From Talpa occidentalis (lineage: Eukaryota; Chordata; Mammalia; Eulipotyphla; Talpidae), in assembly GCF_014898055.3 (NCBI RefSeq), contig NW_023603184.1, forward strand, positions 111,404,615 to 111,468,614: a stretch of 64,000 nt of DNA. Reading direction: 5' to 3'. The translations under genes and the position numbers were made by a program. Each line of letters starts with the position of its first letter. The stretch's first letter is position 1. Of the stretch, positions 36,850 to 49,050 are shown piece by piece. The notes under the pieces were generated by a model. The model ran no database searches. It was given only the letters and a program-made list of their open reading frames with translations, and was not told where the DNA came from.

Positions 36850-37569
36850 CATACACTTTTACTGGAATTTGAATATTATTTTAATATCTTTATTTCTGTA
36901 GAGAAGTTTTACCTTAAAGACAGGTGTAGTAAGAAATGAAAGTAAAAAAGCGGCCTAATAGTTCCCCAAGTTGCTTTATTACTGTCTCTTCTCCTTTCGC
37001 CTCTTGATGTACAGAACATAAGGGACTAATGAGCTTGTGCTGATTGTGAATGTCCACAAGAAAACTGTAGACTTTATTTTGATAGGAGTGAGAGGTGTCT
37101 GCTTTGGGTTACACAGATCTGGGTTCTATTTTGGAAGATGAACATTCTGCTGGAACATTCCTTGTAGCCCTTTGCAGGAGTTAAGGGTGAGTAATTGGGG
37201 GGATGGAAGAGGTCCTTAAGTTTCCTTGCTTTTAAAAGTACTTGTTGGAAAATTTTATTCATTCAGTTGGATATAGTATGGAGTACTTAGTGCTAAAACC
37301 TTGGACTATCAATCCCAGACCTGCCCTTTATCTAGGTTGAAGATCCTATTTTCTTTTTCCCTTTCTCACCTCCCACCTGCCTTATTTGGACAGTTATTAC
37401 AATTGGTTCAATAGGTAATTTTCTTCTGGATACTCTCTCAAGATGTAATTTACCTTTGACTACAGAGGATTTTTTTTATCTTGTGTCTTACATCCATGTT
37501 AAGTGTTTATACAGACATGAATTTATACTCATATGCGTATTTGAATTAGTAAAAACCATCCATATATTC
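36850..37569. other. Unannotated sequence
   Basis: No gene or clear repeat recognised. Confidence 0.5.
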
Positions 37570-38365
37570 ATTCAGCAAAAGTTTGTAGAACTTTTACTTA
37601 TTTGCCCATAACTGTTTTAAGTGCTGGAATGTGGCAGTGAACAAAAAAAAAAATGTCCTTGTAGAACTTTGTTTCATAAGAGGGAAGCAATAAGCAATTA
37701 ACATAACAAATAAGTAAATTATGTAGTGTGTTAAAAGTAGATAATGCTGCAGAAAAAAGGGGGCTGTTGCAGTAGTCATTGGAATGATCCAGAGATGCCT
37801 TGTTGATGAGAGATTTGAGCAAAGACTGAAAAAAGGTAAGAGAATTGGCTAAGAACTTATATTGACAAAAGAACATTCATCAGAGAGAAGAGCAAGACAA
37901 AGACTGGATGCAGAAAGGAGGCCAGGAAGTTGGAGTGAAGTAAATGAAAGGGAGAAAAATGGTGGAGGCGATCAGAGGTCGCCCAGGTCAGTCATTTAGA
38001 GTCTTGTAGAACCTTGGTTGCGGGAACTTTGGCTGTTATTGTGAGGGAAATTGTAGGCCATTTTAGGATTGTCATCATCTAAATTATGCTTAAAAGGCTT
38101 TGGCTTTGTGTTGCGGATACACAGTGTTCGGGAAGTGGATAAGGACAAAAGCAAGAAGACCTGTAAGGAGGCTCCTGTGGTACTCCAGGCAAGGTGGTGG
38201 GTGGGATTAGTGATAGCAGTGTAGTAAGATTCGTGAATATAATTTGAAGCTAAAGCTTTTCTGATGAGTTGGATGTAGGGTGTGAAAGACAGAGAGGAGT
38301 CAGGGGTAAATCTAAGGCTTTTGACTAAGTATTGGGGCTTTGGAATGTCCAAGGCAGCTAAATAT
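37570..38365 (-). repeat. L2 LINE remnant, minus strand
   Basis: 'ggcagtgaacaaaaa', 'gatttgagcaaagactg', 'taggccattttaggattg', 'aggaggctcctgtggtact', 'atgagttggatgtagggtgt', 'gacagagaggagtcagggg' follow the antisense L2 in order over about 800 bp. It is one of the longest ancient elements here. Open frames in it are chance. Confidence 0.72.
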
Positions 38366-40944
38366 TTTATAAGCAGCACATTTATTAATTTATAATCTGC
38401 AAATATTCCCAGAAGTATTTTCCTATAGTATATCTGAAATGGACATTGGATGAGAATACAAAGGGTGTGTTAAAGGTGAGGTAAAGTTTCTGGTTTAGTG
38501 AATGTTGTCCTGAGAACCCTTTTTGGAACCCCCCACATGAATTCTCTCTTTGCGTTTTTGGTACCTACTACAGTGTTGTCATATACCTATTTCATCAAGG
38601 TTATTGATTTTCAGTTGAAACATTATCTGCTACTAACATATGTTACCATTTATTTTAGTGATGTTACTTTAATTAAAATTATAATTTCATTAAATTGCTA
38701 CATTATTTATCAAAAGTTGTTTTGGACTGTTTCAGACATTCAGGTTGATTGTTTAGTGCTGTCGTCTTTAGGGTTATTTCTTGGCATGTGAAAGGAAATA
38801 ATTTTATATACACCAGTAAAAAAAGTATAATATGGGTTCCTTGTGTATGTCATCCTTTCTTCAGTGTCAAATACTTGGTGTTTCTTTGCAAAAAAATTTG
38901 GAATTGCAGTCATTCTCCCAACTATGAGTATGTGCTGCATTAATATTTAATGTATGCCCTGTCACACAGGTTTCTTTTCTGCATATATAATAATGTTTAA
39001 CTCAATGGTGGATCATAATTTAATCTTTGTGAAGGTATTTTAAACAACAATTAAACTTTACAAATAAAGTATTAACAATGCACATAAGTCAGTTGGAGAG
39101 CAGAAAATACCAAGAGCTTTGACTGAGTTCTGTGCAGACTTTGAAAATTGTATTGCAACTGCCCCTGGCTAACAAAGATTACTGGAAACCATTTGTTATA
39201 AGAAACACTGATATATAGTGTTTAAAATATGAAAGATGAGCATCTTACAATCAGTGAAATATAGTACTAGTAGATGTACACCAAATGTTTAACTGCTTAA
39301 GTGTGACTCCTTACTCTGTCACTACATGTGTGCCTCTGACCCCTGGCTACTCTGCTCTTTAACCTGTACTTGCAGTACAAATAATGTTGCAGCCTTTGAC
39401 GTAATATTTCTAGTTTCTTTTTTTTTCTGCTTAGCATCGCTATGTAGGAAAACATAGCTACCCATAGGTAACTCTCCCTCCCATCTATGCTCTGTCCCTG
39501 TGGTTGTATTGGGGTTCATATGAATGGGGTTCTTGGGTCCCTTGGAGAGTGAATTCAGAGGACCTTCCCATTCAGCAGCACACAGGAAGTATATTGAGAG
39601 AAAAGAAAAAGAGAGACATTTGTATTGATAGACACAGGCAGTCTAAAAGGACAAGATCTGTGTTTTGCTGGAGAAAGGGGCATCCTTGTATAGTGTTTTT
39701 TGATGAAGTTACTATGGAATTTGTTGCCTTGGGGTTGGGTTGTGTTGGTTTTCTGTAACTGATAATGTTCTCTGCTCCCACCTTAGATTCCTGGAAAACT
39801 TTTATAGCCATGTAAAGACTCGTGCCTATCCCCACCTCTTGTTTTTGACCTTTTGAAAACTTTCATCCTAAATTTTTCTTTTCTAAGCTTCCATTAGTTA
39901 GGTGGTTATGATTTCAGTCCACTTCTCCCAAAGCCAGGCCAGGAAAAGCGATTCAATTACTTGATCATGCGAATGTGACCTGGTGCAGATGGTCACATGA
40001 TCCAAGCCAACTTTTCTGAGCTATCAACAGACAACACTTTTTTTCCCCTTTGGATTATGATCTTCTAGGGCCTTGAAAGCCAGGAGCTTTTGGTGACCAC
40101 CTTAGTTTCACAGTGATTGTCTACCTGAGGATGAAGTCTGCACAGGGGAAAACAGTATTGCGATGCGAGAGAACTCTGGCAACCTCTGATCTTCTTGACC
40201 CAGCCATAACTGAAGCTAGATTTAGTCTTGGAGTTTTCAGTTTTAAGGCCAATATATATTCTTTTTCTTTTCCCAGTGTATATTATTTTTCCTCAGGTAG
40301 ATCGAGTTAAATGTTCTTAGTAATATAGAAACATTTTCCAATCTGCCACCATCTACCTTCTTCAGAGTGAATACCCTATGTAGACTATGGGCTGACATCC
40401 ATTTACCATCTTCACTCCCTCTGGCTTCTGGACTCAAAGTCTTAGACTCACCTTTGACCTATGTCTCTGTGAGTTATTGCACTAATATAAATTGATTTTT
40501 TAGTTATTTGTTAGAGTCGGGTGTAAGTTAGTACCTTCATGTCTTTTTCTAGGCAAGATACTCAACTCAGCCTTCTTAGTCACTGAGTAACTAGGTGGTA
40601 TTTTGTCCTCAGATACTTTTGATAGACTATGACTTCTGCTTTTGACAGAACCAACTCCTACCTTCTCCTTTTATGCTTACATGTATCTTTGTGCCTCCCC
40701 AAAAGCTTTGGCCTCTTTTGGTGGTGAACACCTCAAACTTTTAGCTCCCTGGCAAAGCGTAGAGACTTGTGATGACCTTAGATTTATTGGAAGATTAAAC
40801 TTTTTCAAGGTTAGGTTATCAACTCTAGCTACTTTCCAAAATTCTCTTTGGTGACTTAGATATTCCCAGTTCAGAGATTCAAATCTCAAAATTTCCTAAT
40901 TAGACTATAATGTCATGTATGGAGATATTGTGTTGTAGGGATAA
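38366..40944. other. Unannotated sequence
   Basis: No gene is recognised. Several frames of 60-97 codons occur on both strands without visible domains. Confidence 0.5.
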
Positions 40945-41050
40945 GGATAAGTTTAGGAGCTAAAGAGTCCTGGAGTTAGAATTTTCTTTTTATAGCCCTG
41001 GGTAAATTATTTTAATCCTGAACACCATCATTTGTATAATGAGGCTGGAA
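40945..41050 (+). repeat. MIR SINE fragment
   Basis: 'gagtcctggagttagaatt', 'agccctgggtaaattattt', 'catttgtataatgaggctgg' follow the MIR core. Confidence 0.5.
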
Positions 41051-41137
41051 AACTGTTCTTGGTTCAAATAATCTTTGGACTTAAATGTATCTATATGCTG
41101 AGCTATTGTCTATCTGTCAGTCAGTCAGTCTGTCTCT

Positions 41138-41138
41138 G

Positions 41139-41192
<54 letters not shown>
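41138..41192. repeat. (TATC)n tetranucleotide microsatellite
   Basis: About 14 uninterrupted TATC units, preceded by (CAGT)n-like and CTGT-rich sequence. It is likely to vary in length between individuals. Confidence 0.95.
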
Positions 41193-41193
<1 letters not shown>

Positions 41194-41483
41194 CTTTCAT
41201 CTATATATCTGTATGTCTATTGTATGTGTATCTGCATCTATTCTATCGCCATTTAGTAAGTTATCATAAATGGTGCTGTCATTAGAAAATTGCATGTCAT
41301 ATAATTTCTGAGTGGTTTAATGTCTGACTTGTGTTTTATCTTGAAATTTTATCATATATATTTAGTTATTATTTTCATCATTTTTTTTCATATATGCACT
41401 ATGCCAAAACAGTCCTGCTTAATCTAAAGCAGGGAACTTTGGATCCTTGTGAACAAAAATCCTTATAATACTGCAGACAAAAT

Positions 41484-41531
41484 AGTAGGATGCTGCTGTT
41501 AAACATGAGTAGGATGCTGCTGCTAAACATG
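41484..41531 (+). repeat. 24-bp tandem duplication
   Basis: Units at 41484-41507 and 41508-41531, agtaggatgctgctg(t/c)taaacatg, differ at one base. The duplication sits exactly at the outer edge of the left inverted arm. The right arm has only one unit. Confidence 0.9.
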
Positions 41532-41728
41532 CCATAATACGTGGAACACAATCAGTCCAAAAGCCCACAGTGATGAGTTTGAAAAACCCCAAGTTAAATT
41601 GGAGATTGACTTAAATGGTCTGTAATATCCTGTATTACTCTAAGAGTCTATGATTTTAAAAAGTCACACTGAGATTCTTAAACTGGATGAACTTCAAAGG
41701 GATTCATAATATCTTAGAAATCAGATGC
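41506..41728 (+). repeat. Inverted duplication, left arm (223 bp)
   Basis: It begins tgagtaggatgctgctgcta and ends aatcagatgc. Its reverse complement matches 42774-42996, with about six substitutions and two single-base indels (about 97% identity). It is not a copy of the SINE or L1 types in the window. Its inner end contains part of an old repeat that continues beyond the right arm. Confidence 0.95.
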
Positions 41729-42351
41729 TTACCCTAAAATAAAAATGAAGAAAGCTCTGGAAGCAGTTAGAATGGTAGTAGAACTCATTACCTAAAAGCC
41801 AGAACTTGGCCAGACTCTGCCATCTCTTACAGGTTCAGTATGTCTCTACAGAATTCTTAGCTGCAAATAAAGTAATCTTGTTTGATTTATATGGCCCAAG
41901 CTTTAGAAGTCCACAGAAGGAAAGGTCTATGCCAATTCTTTATCTTATGCACTTTGTTGGCAGTGTCTGTGTCCAGAATGATAAGAAATAAGAGGAAATA
42001 AAGGACTGTTCTCTCAATGCAATTTTCATTTGCTCAGTTCCTTTTTCAGTATGTAGTGGTATTTGCTGAACTATATTAATTGGGGATTAAAAAAATAGTT
42101 TTCTTAGTACTTGAGAAAAATGCCAGATTGATTGCCAGGAAGTTTGTGTCCTCTTAATATATCATAATTAACTAAATTTAGCCTCTTCTTTACCCACTTC
42201 CCATACCCATTAGAATTTACACAGCCTTAGGAAGAATGGCTGTCAAATGTAAAAAGCCGATCATTGCATTCCTTAATACTATGGAAGAGAAAAACAATGG
42301 TGATTAAAGATTTAGACCTATGGTAAAGTTATTAAGAATTATTTATTATAG

Positions 42352-42834
42352 AACTCATTCTTAACTTTTGAGGATCACAGACCCTTTAGGGGAGATTTTG
42401 AAAGCTGTGGGTACTCTTGTCAGGAAAGTGCAAAAATAAACATTGGTAGAGCCTCCCCGGTGGCGCAGCACTTGAGCGCTGGGTTGTGAAATTGCCTGCA
42501 GCCTCTGCAGCACCAGTTCGATCCCCGGCTGCTCCCCGGCCACCAGAGGAGGGTCCCACATGGCACGCAGACCTCTCCTGCCGCCTGCTGCTCCCCTCAG
42601 CAGTGTACTTTGGTCCTTCTGCCTGCTCTGCTCCCCGCTCTGGCTCTGGTGAATTCGCTCACCCTCCTGCGCTTCTGACTGTACCCAGTGCTTGTATAAA
42701 TAAATAAATAAATCTTTAAAACAAACAAACAAACAAAAAAAATTAAAAAAAAAAAACATTGGCAAAAAATTCCGCATCTGATTTCTAAGACATTATGAAT
42801 CTCTTGAAGTTCATCCAGATTAAGAATCTCAGTG
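42352..42834. repeat. Old repeat with terminal inverted 'attcttaa' ends, possible DNA transposon
   Basis: 'cattcttaacttttgaggat' at the left and 'attaagaatct' at the right are inverted, and the inside ('cacagaccctttaggg', 'gaaagctgtgggtact') resembles a common mammalian repeat that I cannot name. A SINE interrupts it at 42449. Its right end lies in the right inverted arm, and the same end appears in the left arm. Confidence 0.4.
42433..42766 (+). mobile_element. Long tRNA-derived SINE
   Basis: The element starts at 42449 with GAGCCTCCCCGGTGGCGCAG. It has a good B box (agttcgatccc) and the 'ctgactgtacccagtgc' body, and ends in AAATAAATAAATAAATC-TTT plus (AAAC)n and A runs. The target duplication is aaataaacattggta / aaaaaaacattggca. 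It lies in the spacer of the inverted duplication, about 10 bp from the right arm. Confidence 0.93.
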
Positions 42835-42996
42835 TGACTTTTTAAAATCATAGACTCTTAGAGTAGTACAGGATATTACAGTCCATTTAAGTCAATCTCC
42901 AATTTAACTTGGGGTTTTTCAAACTCATCACTGTGGGCTTTTTGGACTGATTGTGTTCCATGTATTATGGCATGTTTAGCAGCAGCATCCTACTCA
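42774..42996 (-). repeat. Inverted duplication, right arm (223 bp)
   Basis: It runs from gcatctgatttctaagac to cagcatcctactca and is the reverse complement of 41506-41728. The spacer between arms is 1,045 bp. One difference is a CpG in the left arm (acgtgg) that is CpA here (acatgg on the matched strand). Confidence 0.95.
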
Positions 42997-43671
42997 GTAG
43001 ATGCTGGAGTTGGGGTTGGTATAGCCAAGATGATAAAAAATGTTCCTATGCAAAATATTCCCTAAATGGCAAAAATTAGCTGATAGCAATGATCATTTGG
43101 TCCCTAAGAGCATTAATTAACTCCAGGCTGACACATCAGTTTTAATTTGAATATATAGGCTGTAGAAGCTGAAGAGAAGGCCTGAGGGCAGGTAGTTTAT
43201 TTGGCAGGTGATCTTAAGAAGTACACTTGAGACGGAAAAAATGAGAAATGGTGGGCAAGGGACTAATGTACTTTGTTGAATGAGGCAACTGGGGTTCAGT
43301 TATAATGGGGATTCTTTGATGAACAGTATAATATCTGCCTTACAATTGTTCCACTGAAAGAAGGAAGTGGGGTATTTATTTTTTGCCTCCTATCCCTCAT
43401 TGGTTGAGATTACCTGAGGTAGGATTTAATCCCCAGCACTACCAGGCTGCCCTGCAGTTGGGCTCTGCCAGCCCCTTGGTGCTGGAGAAGGCCCTTAGGC
43501 AGAGTAGCAGAGGAACTGTCTGAGAGGTGGGCCAAGAGGGCATTGGACTGGTTATCTGTAGTACTCACACAGCATCCTATTATATGTTTCAATTATCAAA
43601 ACAGCATTTATTTTCAACTGGTATTTGCTTTCTTATCACTAGGACCCAAGTCTTAGGTTTTTAATCTGTAA
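42997..43671. other. Unannotated sequence
   Basis: No gene or clear repeat recognised. Confidence 0.5.
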
Positions 43672-43875
43672 CAGAGATTGGCATACTTGGTATGTGGGCC
43701 AAATTTAACCAGCTGTCTACTTTTCAAGACCTATGAGTTAAGAATGTGTTTTACAATTTTAAATTGTTGAAAATGGACGGAAAGATGGATAACACTTGTG
43801 ACATGTGGAAACCGGATGAAATTAAGATTTGAAGATCCATATATACAAGTTTATTGATTATATCCACACACATTA
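43672..43875. mobile_element. hAT-type DNA transposon remnant
   Basis: 'gagattggcatacttggta', 'gtgggccaaatttaacc', 'aagacctatgagttaagaat', 'gttgaaaatggacgg' follow a non-autonomous hAT repeat whose ends read CAG...GGCAAACT. The distal end is lost. Confidence 0.5.
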
Positions 43876-44984
43876 GTTTATGTATCACCTATGATGGCTC
43901 GCTGTTATAATGGTAAGTTAAGAGGTTGCAATGAAGAAAACAAGGACTACAACATTTACTTTCAAGATGGCTTATTATAGAAAATGTTGACTTGCTCTTG
44001 ATCTATTGTATAGTAGAAGTGAATAAATTTATTTCTTCTTCCAACTGCCAGCCTGAAAACATTGTAAGGCATTTATGTTTCCTTCCCCTTTCTTGTCTTT
44101 CTTTTCCTAGATGAATTTTCCAAATTTCTTAATATATTTATACTGTAGCATTTTTCAAGACCCTTCATTCTCTTGGTCACTTTCCTTTTCATGCATTCCA
44201 TTTTAGCAATATTTCTCTTAAAATAGAATATATTTTGTAACACATAGTTTAAATAGTCATAATAATATTAACATTAACACTGTACCTTGTCTTGGGTATT
44301 TTACTATCTAAATGCAACCTGATGCTAAAAGGGCTTTGGAAGGCTCAATATAATGTCAGTTCATAATGAGCATTGAATCAATTAAAATTCATTTTCATGT
44401 AAATAGGTATTTGGTGTAGGTTCATTATTTCTTGATATTAAGTGCTCTTCCCTTTTAAGTAGTAGATATATTTTCTTTATGTAAAGTTTAAATATTAGTA
44501 ATCATTGTAAGGATCTTATTTACTTAAATATTTGTTAAAATTTTTGTATTTCTACTCATGGTCCCTGGTTTGGGATTCAAACCTACTTTGGGATCTTTTC
44601 TGGATAATAGTTGCAATATGAAATCACTGGAAATCAAGTGTAATTTTCCACACCATAATAAATTGGGTCCTTTTGGCAGCTTAAACAAGTGACCCCAATG
44701 CTTCACTCTTTTGTAGTAGTATTGTACAACCACATTCTTGTTAAGCTTCATGGTTTCCAGTAGGTACTTCTCTCCTTTTTGGCTTTCAACTTAGTGATGT
44801 GGCTTTACCGGACTCTTTTAAGTAAGGCAAAGCAGCAAAGAACCATCTGATGGCAAAGAAATAATGTGTATACCAACTATATAGGCTTAACCCAGAGTTT
44901 CTTTTGAAACAGGGTCTTTAGCTTTTTTGCCTGCTTGTGATTCTCATGAACTTAATTAAATTTTTCCTCCTTCTCGCCCTTCTT
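43876..44984. other. Unannotated AT-rich sequence
   Basis: No gene or clear repeat recognised. Confidence 0.5.
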
Positions 44985-45325
44985 CCCTCTTTCCCTGCCT
45001 TTCACAGTGGTCAAATGTGATTTCCGCAGGGAGTCTTTCCCTCACCTTGAAGATTAGATCAGCAATTACTGCTCAGGTTCTCACGGCTGTATTTGCCCTC
45101 CTTTTATAACACTTAGCACAATTTATACTTTTACATTTCTGTGATGATTTTTCTTAAGGTTCTCCTCGCTGTACCCCTCCCCCACCTTAAACCATGAGAT
45201 CAGAGTTTATGTTTGTTTTGTACACTCCATGAAATTGAAGCTTACGTTTATTTTGCTTAGACACTATGCCCAGAGCACTGGAACAGAGCAGGGACTCAAT
45301 AAATATTTGTTGAGTGAATGAAATT
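44985..45325 (+). repeat. L2 LINE 3' end
   Basis: 'gagtctttccctcaccttg', 'tataacacttagcacaattt', 'actccatgaaattgaagc', 'gcagggactcaataaatatt', 'gttgagtgaatgaa' follow the L2 3' end to its terminus. Confidence 0.75.
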
Positions 45326-45329
45326 TATA

Positions 45330-45795
45330 AATAATTTTAATATAGTAAGGCAAGTGCAAGTAAAGATTCCAGCAATGATAGAGAAGCTTTCACCAGGGAT
45401 TTAACATTTGAGCTGTCTTCAAGGATGAGTATGAGTTTATTGTGGGAGAGAATGGAGGCGCATTATATAAAGGAAGGGCTGTGTGTTGGCAGAGAAGTGT
45501 GATAGAGAAAAGGGGAAGTAATTGTGTGACTGATGCACTGAGGGCCCGAGGGAGGAGGCTGGAGTGGTCCACAGGTCCATTAATGAGGACTTATGATTCC
45601 ATTATAAGAAGTTTTAGCATTATCTTCCAGGAAGTTATGGGAAGTGATTGAAGGATTTTAACAGAGCTAACCAATATGATCATGTTTTCACTTTAGAAAA
45701 TTCATGGATTTAAAGGAAAAGACTGGAGTCTGGGACTGCAGTGAGAAAAATATTGCCGTTTTCCTGGTCAGAGATGAAAATAGCATTAGTTGAAG
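45330..45795 (-). repeat. Probable L2 remnant, minus strand
   Basis: 'gggatttaacatttgagc', 'gggaagtgattgaaggatt', 'aatatgatcatgttttcac' fit the antisense L2 pattern. It is strongly diverged. Confidence 0.45.
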
Positions 45796-46330
45796 ACATA
45801 AAATGGAACTAGGGAAAAGGAGATAAAATTGAGAACTATTTCACATGCACTATCTATAGTATTGGTGACTGAGGGGCTGGAAATGGGGTGTGTGTATGAA
45901 TACACAGTCACTCTGGCAGGCCTTCCTCAGCCAGCTCTGAGGAGGGTTGGGGTAGGTACTGGGAAAAACTGGGCAGGGGAAGGCAGACACTGCCTTGGGA
46001 TTCTGATACATGCCATAAGTGCCATTTCCTCTTTTTCTTTATATTCATGTGCCTTTAAGACATATAAGAAAAGTCACAAAATTTAGATGAGGAGGGTTTT
46101 TAATTGGGAAGAGAACACTAAAAATCATTTTACTTAGGCCTTTTAATTTTGACCAGGGTTTTTCCTTTGTCAGGGAAGAATATTTCATCAGTGATACAGC
46201 CTGTGTCTGTGGCTGTGGTTTTCTCTGACTGTATATTTTCTGAGGAGAATGAATACATCCTGGAAAATAATTGAGATGTGATGTTATATGATAAGTTGCA
46301 TAAAAGATGATAGGCAATGGTAGGATGTAT
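45796..46330. other. Unannotated sequence
   Basis: No gene or clear repeat recognised. Confidence 0.5.
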
Positions 46331-46635
46331 GGGAATGATGTGGTTTTTTTTTTTTTTGATTAGATTTTTTAAAAAGATTTATTTATTTATTTATACAAGC
46401 ACTGGGTACAGTCAGAAGCGCGGGAGGGTGAGAGAATTCACCAGAGCCAGAGCGGGGAGCAGAGCAGGCAGAAGGACCAAAGTACACTGCTGAGGGGAGC
46501 AGCGGGCGGCAGGAGAGGTCTGCGCGCCATGTGGGACCCTCCTCCGGTGGCCGGGGAGCAGCCAGGGATTGAACAGGCTCTGCAAAACCCAGCGCTCAAC
46601 CGCTGCGCCACCGGGGAAGCCCCGGGAATGATGTG
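46331..46635 (-). mobile_element. Long tRNA-derived SINE with a deletion in the tRNA head
   Basis: The element is about 46343-46623. The target duplication gggaatgatgtg is at 46331-46342 and 46624-46635. Its body matches the 18.4 kb copy. Between 'cagggattgaacaggctctgc' (the B-box side) and 'aaaacccagcgctcaacc' (the A-box side), about 25-30 bp of the normal head are missing, so the A-to-B box spacing is shortened. Confidence 0.93.
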
Positions 46636-48849
46636 TTTTTGACTTGACACCTGTATTTTTATTATAGCAGTATGTTGTCCTAAGTATTGGAAACTAGGTG
46701 GATGACTTATTGTATTTTAAATATCATATGAGACCTATAATAGTGCTGAGAGACTCTGTGATTGATTATTGTATCTATCTCTGTACATGGAAGACTTAAA
46801 TATCACAACTCCAATTTGAAATAACAGCTACAACAAATTGACTCAATTTGTCGATTCCAATGTCTACAGAGAGCTCTAGTCCTACAGAATGTAAAAGTTA
46901 AGCAAATTTTGAATCTGCCAGGATAACTACAATTTCTTCCCTTATACTACAGACACAGCATGTACCTTCTAATAGCCTTCCTTCGTTTCTGATTCAAATC
47001 ATTCAAATTGATATAAAAGCACTTAATGGGCTTTTAAAGGATTATCCCTCTTAAAATAAGCATTCTAATGAGTAACAGAGCTAGCTCACTATCTATCAGA
47101 AAGCAGATCGTCCTGAGACTGGAAAGACCTGAGTTTTTCCCTCAGATCTCCAGGGACTAGGAATATAAAACCTTGCTCTCTCTCTCCCCAGGCTTTGTTA
47201 TTGCTAGTGTATAAAATTTGTATAATCATCTTCCTACTGGCATTCCTTATGGGGAACTTGTATAGACAGATGATCTCATATCTGAAAAATGGCGTAAAAA
47301 TGTCTTCACAAATATAAAAGAGTTTTGTTGTTGTGGCCCCATGTGCTCTAATTCCATGCTGTTTGGTACGGTATTATGATTTCTGAGCATTCGTTCCTCA
47401 ATGACTAAAAACATCTACCCTGTTCAATAGTTTCTAGCTGTTCTAGGAATGACTTTATGAGTGTAGGTATCATGGCAGCCTCTGAGAAGAGGTGAAAATG
47501 ATGTTAGAAGCTGGTAGGGTGCACTAAGGTGTAAAGGCTAATTAATGTCTGCCCAGGTATCTGGCACAGAGAAGCAGGAACTTACCTGTCTCTACCAGAG
47601 CAGATTCTGAGGGATTGTTCCTAATGATACATCCATATACCAGCTGTGCTTAGCTGTGAGCTAAGTCATGTGACCTTTACAAACATTCCTGTCTTGAATA
47701 TATATCCAAGGAATATCAAATATTTGGGATCATGACAAATTGAAGTGGACTTCCTTACGATTAACTAATGCTGACCTGTCAGGTGGCTTATAAGCACTAT
47801 TTCAAAGGCTGGCAATAATCAGTCCTTCTAATAGTAAGTGAAAGCATTTAATTGGATACTGAGATGTGATTGGGATGTAATGTCAAGGGGAAAGTGAAAA
47901 ATTCAAGGTTGTTGGCCTGCCTAGTCTTATTTTAAAAGAGACATACGCTGGCAAGATCTGTGGTTTAGCATTCTGGATTTGGCATCAAAGAAGAGTTTCA
48001 GGGCTTAATAGGTTTAGTCAGGGTCCCAGAACTATATCAAATTTAATTGCTTCCTTTTCTTGGCTGGACCATGAGAAAAAGTTTAACAAATAAAAGCTTG
48101 CTCTGAATAACATTAAATTTATAGTTATCTAAATCTTTTGTGACATAAATTATCCAGTAAAATTGAGAAAAAATTTAAGCATGGTCTACATTACACTAAA
48201 ATACGTGTAATAATTATTATTATTTGCACATTTTGCTAAAAGTATGAGAAATTTGAAATGGCACTTCTGTCTTTAAATGAAATGACGGCGTAAAGTGGTC
48301 TAGTGTTTTGAATGGGCTCTTTATTGAATTGATATTGCTATTTAGTCTTACAGCACTTCAAGAATCATATATATCCATTAAGATCACCTTCAAATTACTT
48401 TGCTTATTTCTAGCTAATGGCAGATTCCCAGATCTTGCAATATGAAAATGGAGCTTTTGAAAAAAAATTTAAAATAAGCATGGTGAAGTTGTATTCTTAT
48501 GCTTGGAGTATTACTTAAGCTGGTTGTGATGAAAGCCTCTCCATTCACACTTTATCTTATAGACCTATTAGTATTATCTCTCATTGGATTTAGAGTAGTG
48601 ATTCTTTAGTGCTACAGAGGAAAAAAGGCTCAAAAATGGTGTAAGAGATTACAAAGTAACCAAAAACCAAGATATTAGGTTTTCTTTCTAGAAATTCAAG
48701 ACTGAGAGAGCCACCAAGTGGATAAAGAAGTCATGGCCAACTTGGAGTGGGTGTTGGAGCTATAGACTTATAACACTAAGTCAGTACTCTCCCTTTCCAG
48801 GAAAAATTCCCCTAGCATAAAGTGGTGAAGAGATGGAGAGCTCTGGGAT
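46636..48849. other. Unannotated sequence
   Basis: No gene, RNA gene or clear repeat recognised. Confidence 0.5.
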
Positions 48850-49050
48850 GAAAGAACTGGATTTCTGCTTCAGCTCTCTCCTTCATACCTGCTTCCTTGG
48901 GTAAATGATTTTGTTTTCTAACCTATAAAATAAGGCTAGTCTTACTTTTCTCACAAGGTCATTGTAAACATTGATTAAGACCACTTTTTATGGATGAAGA
49001 CAGTCTTAGTATAGACCTGACATATAGTATTTGCTAAATAAATGAGACTT
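48850..49050 (+). repeat. MIR SINE
   Basis: 'tgcttccttgggtaaatgat', 'ttttctaacctataaaataa', 'ctcacaaggtcattgtaaac', 'tatttgctaaataaatgag' follow the MIR core and 3' end. Confidence 0.6.
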
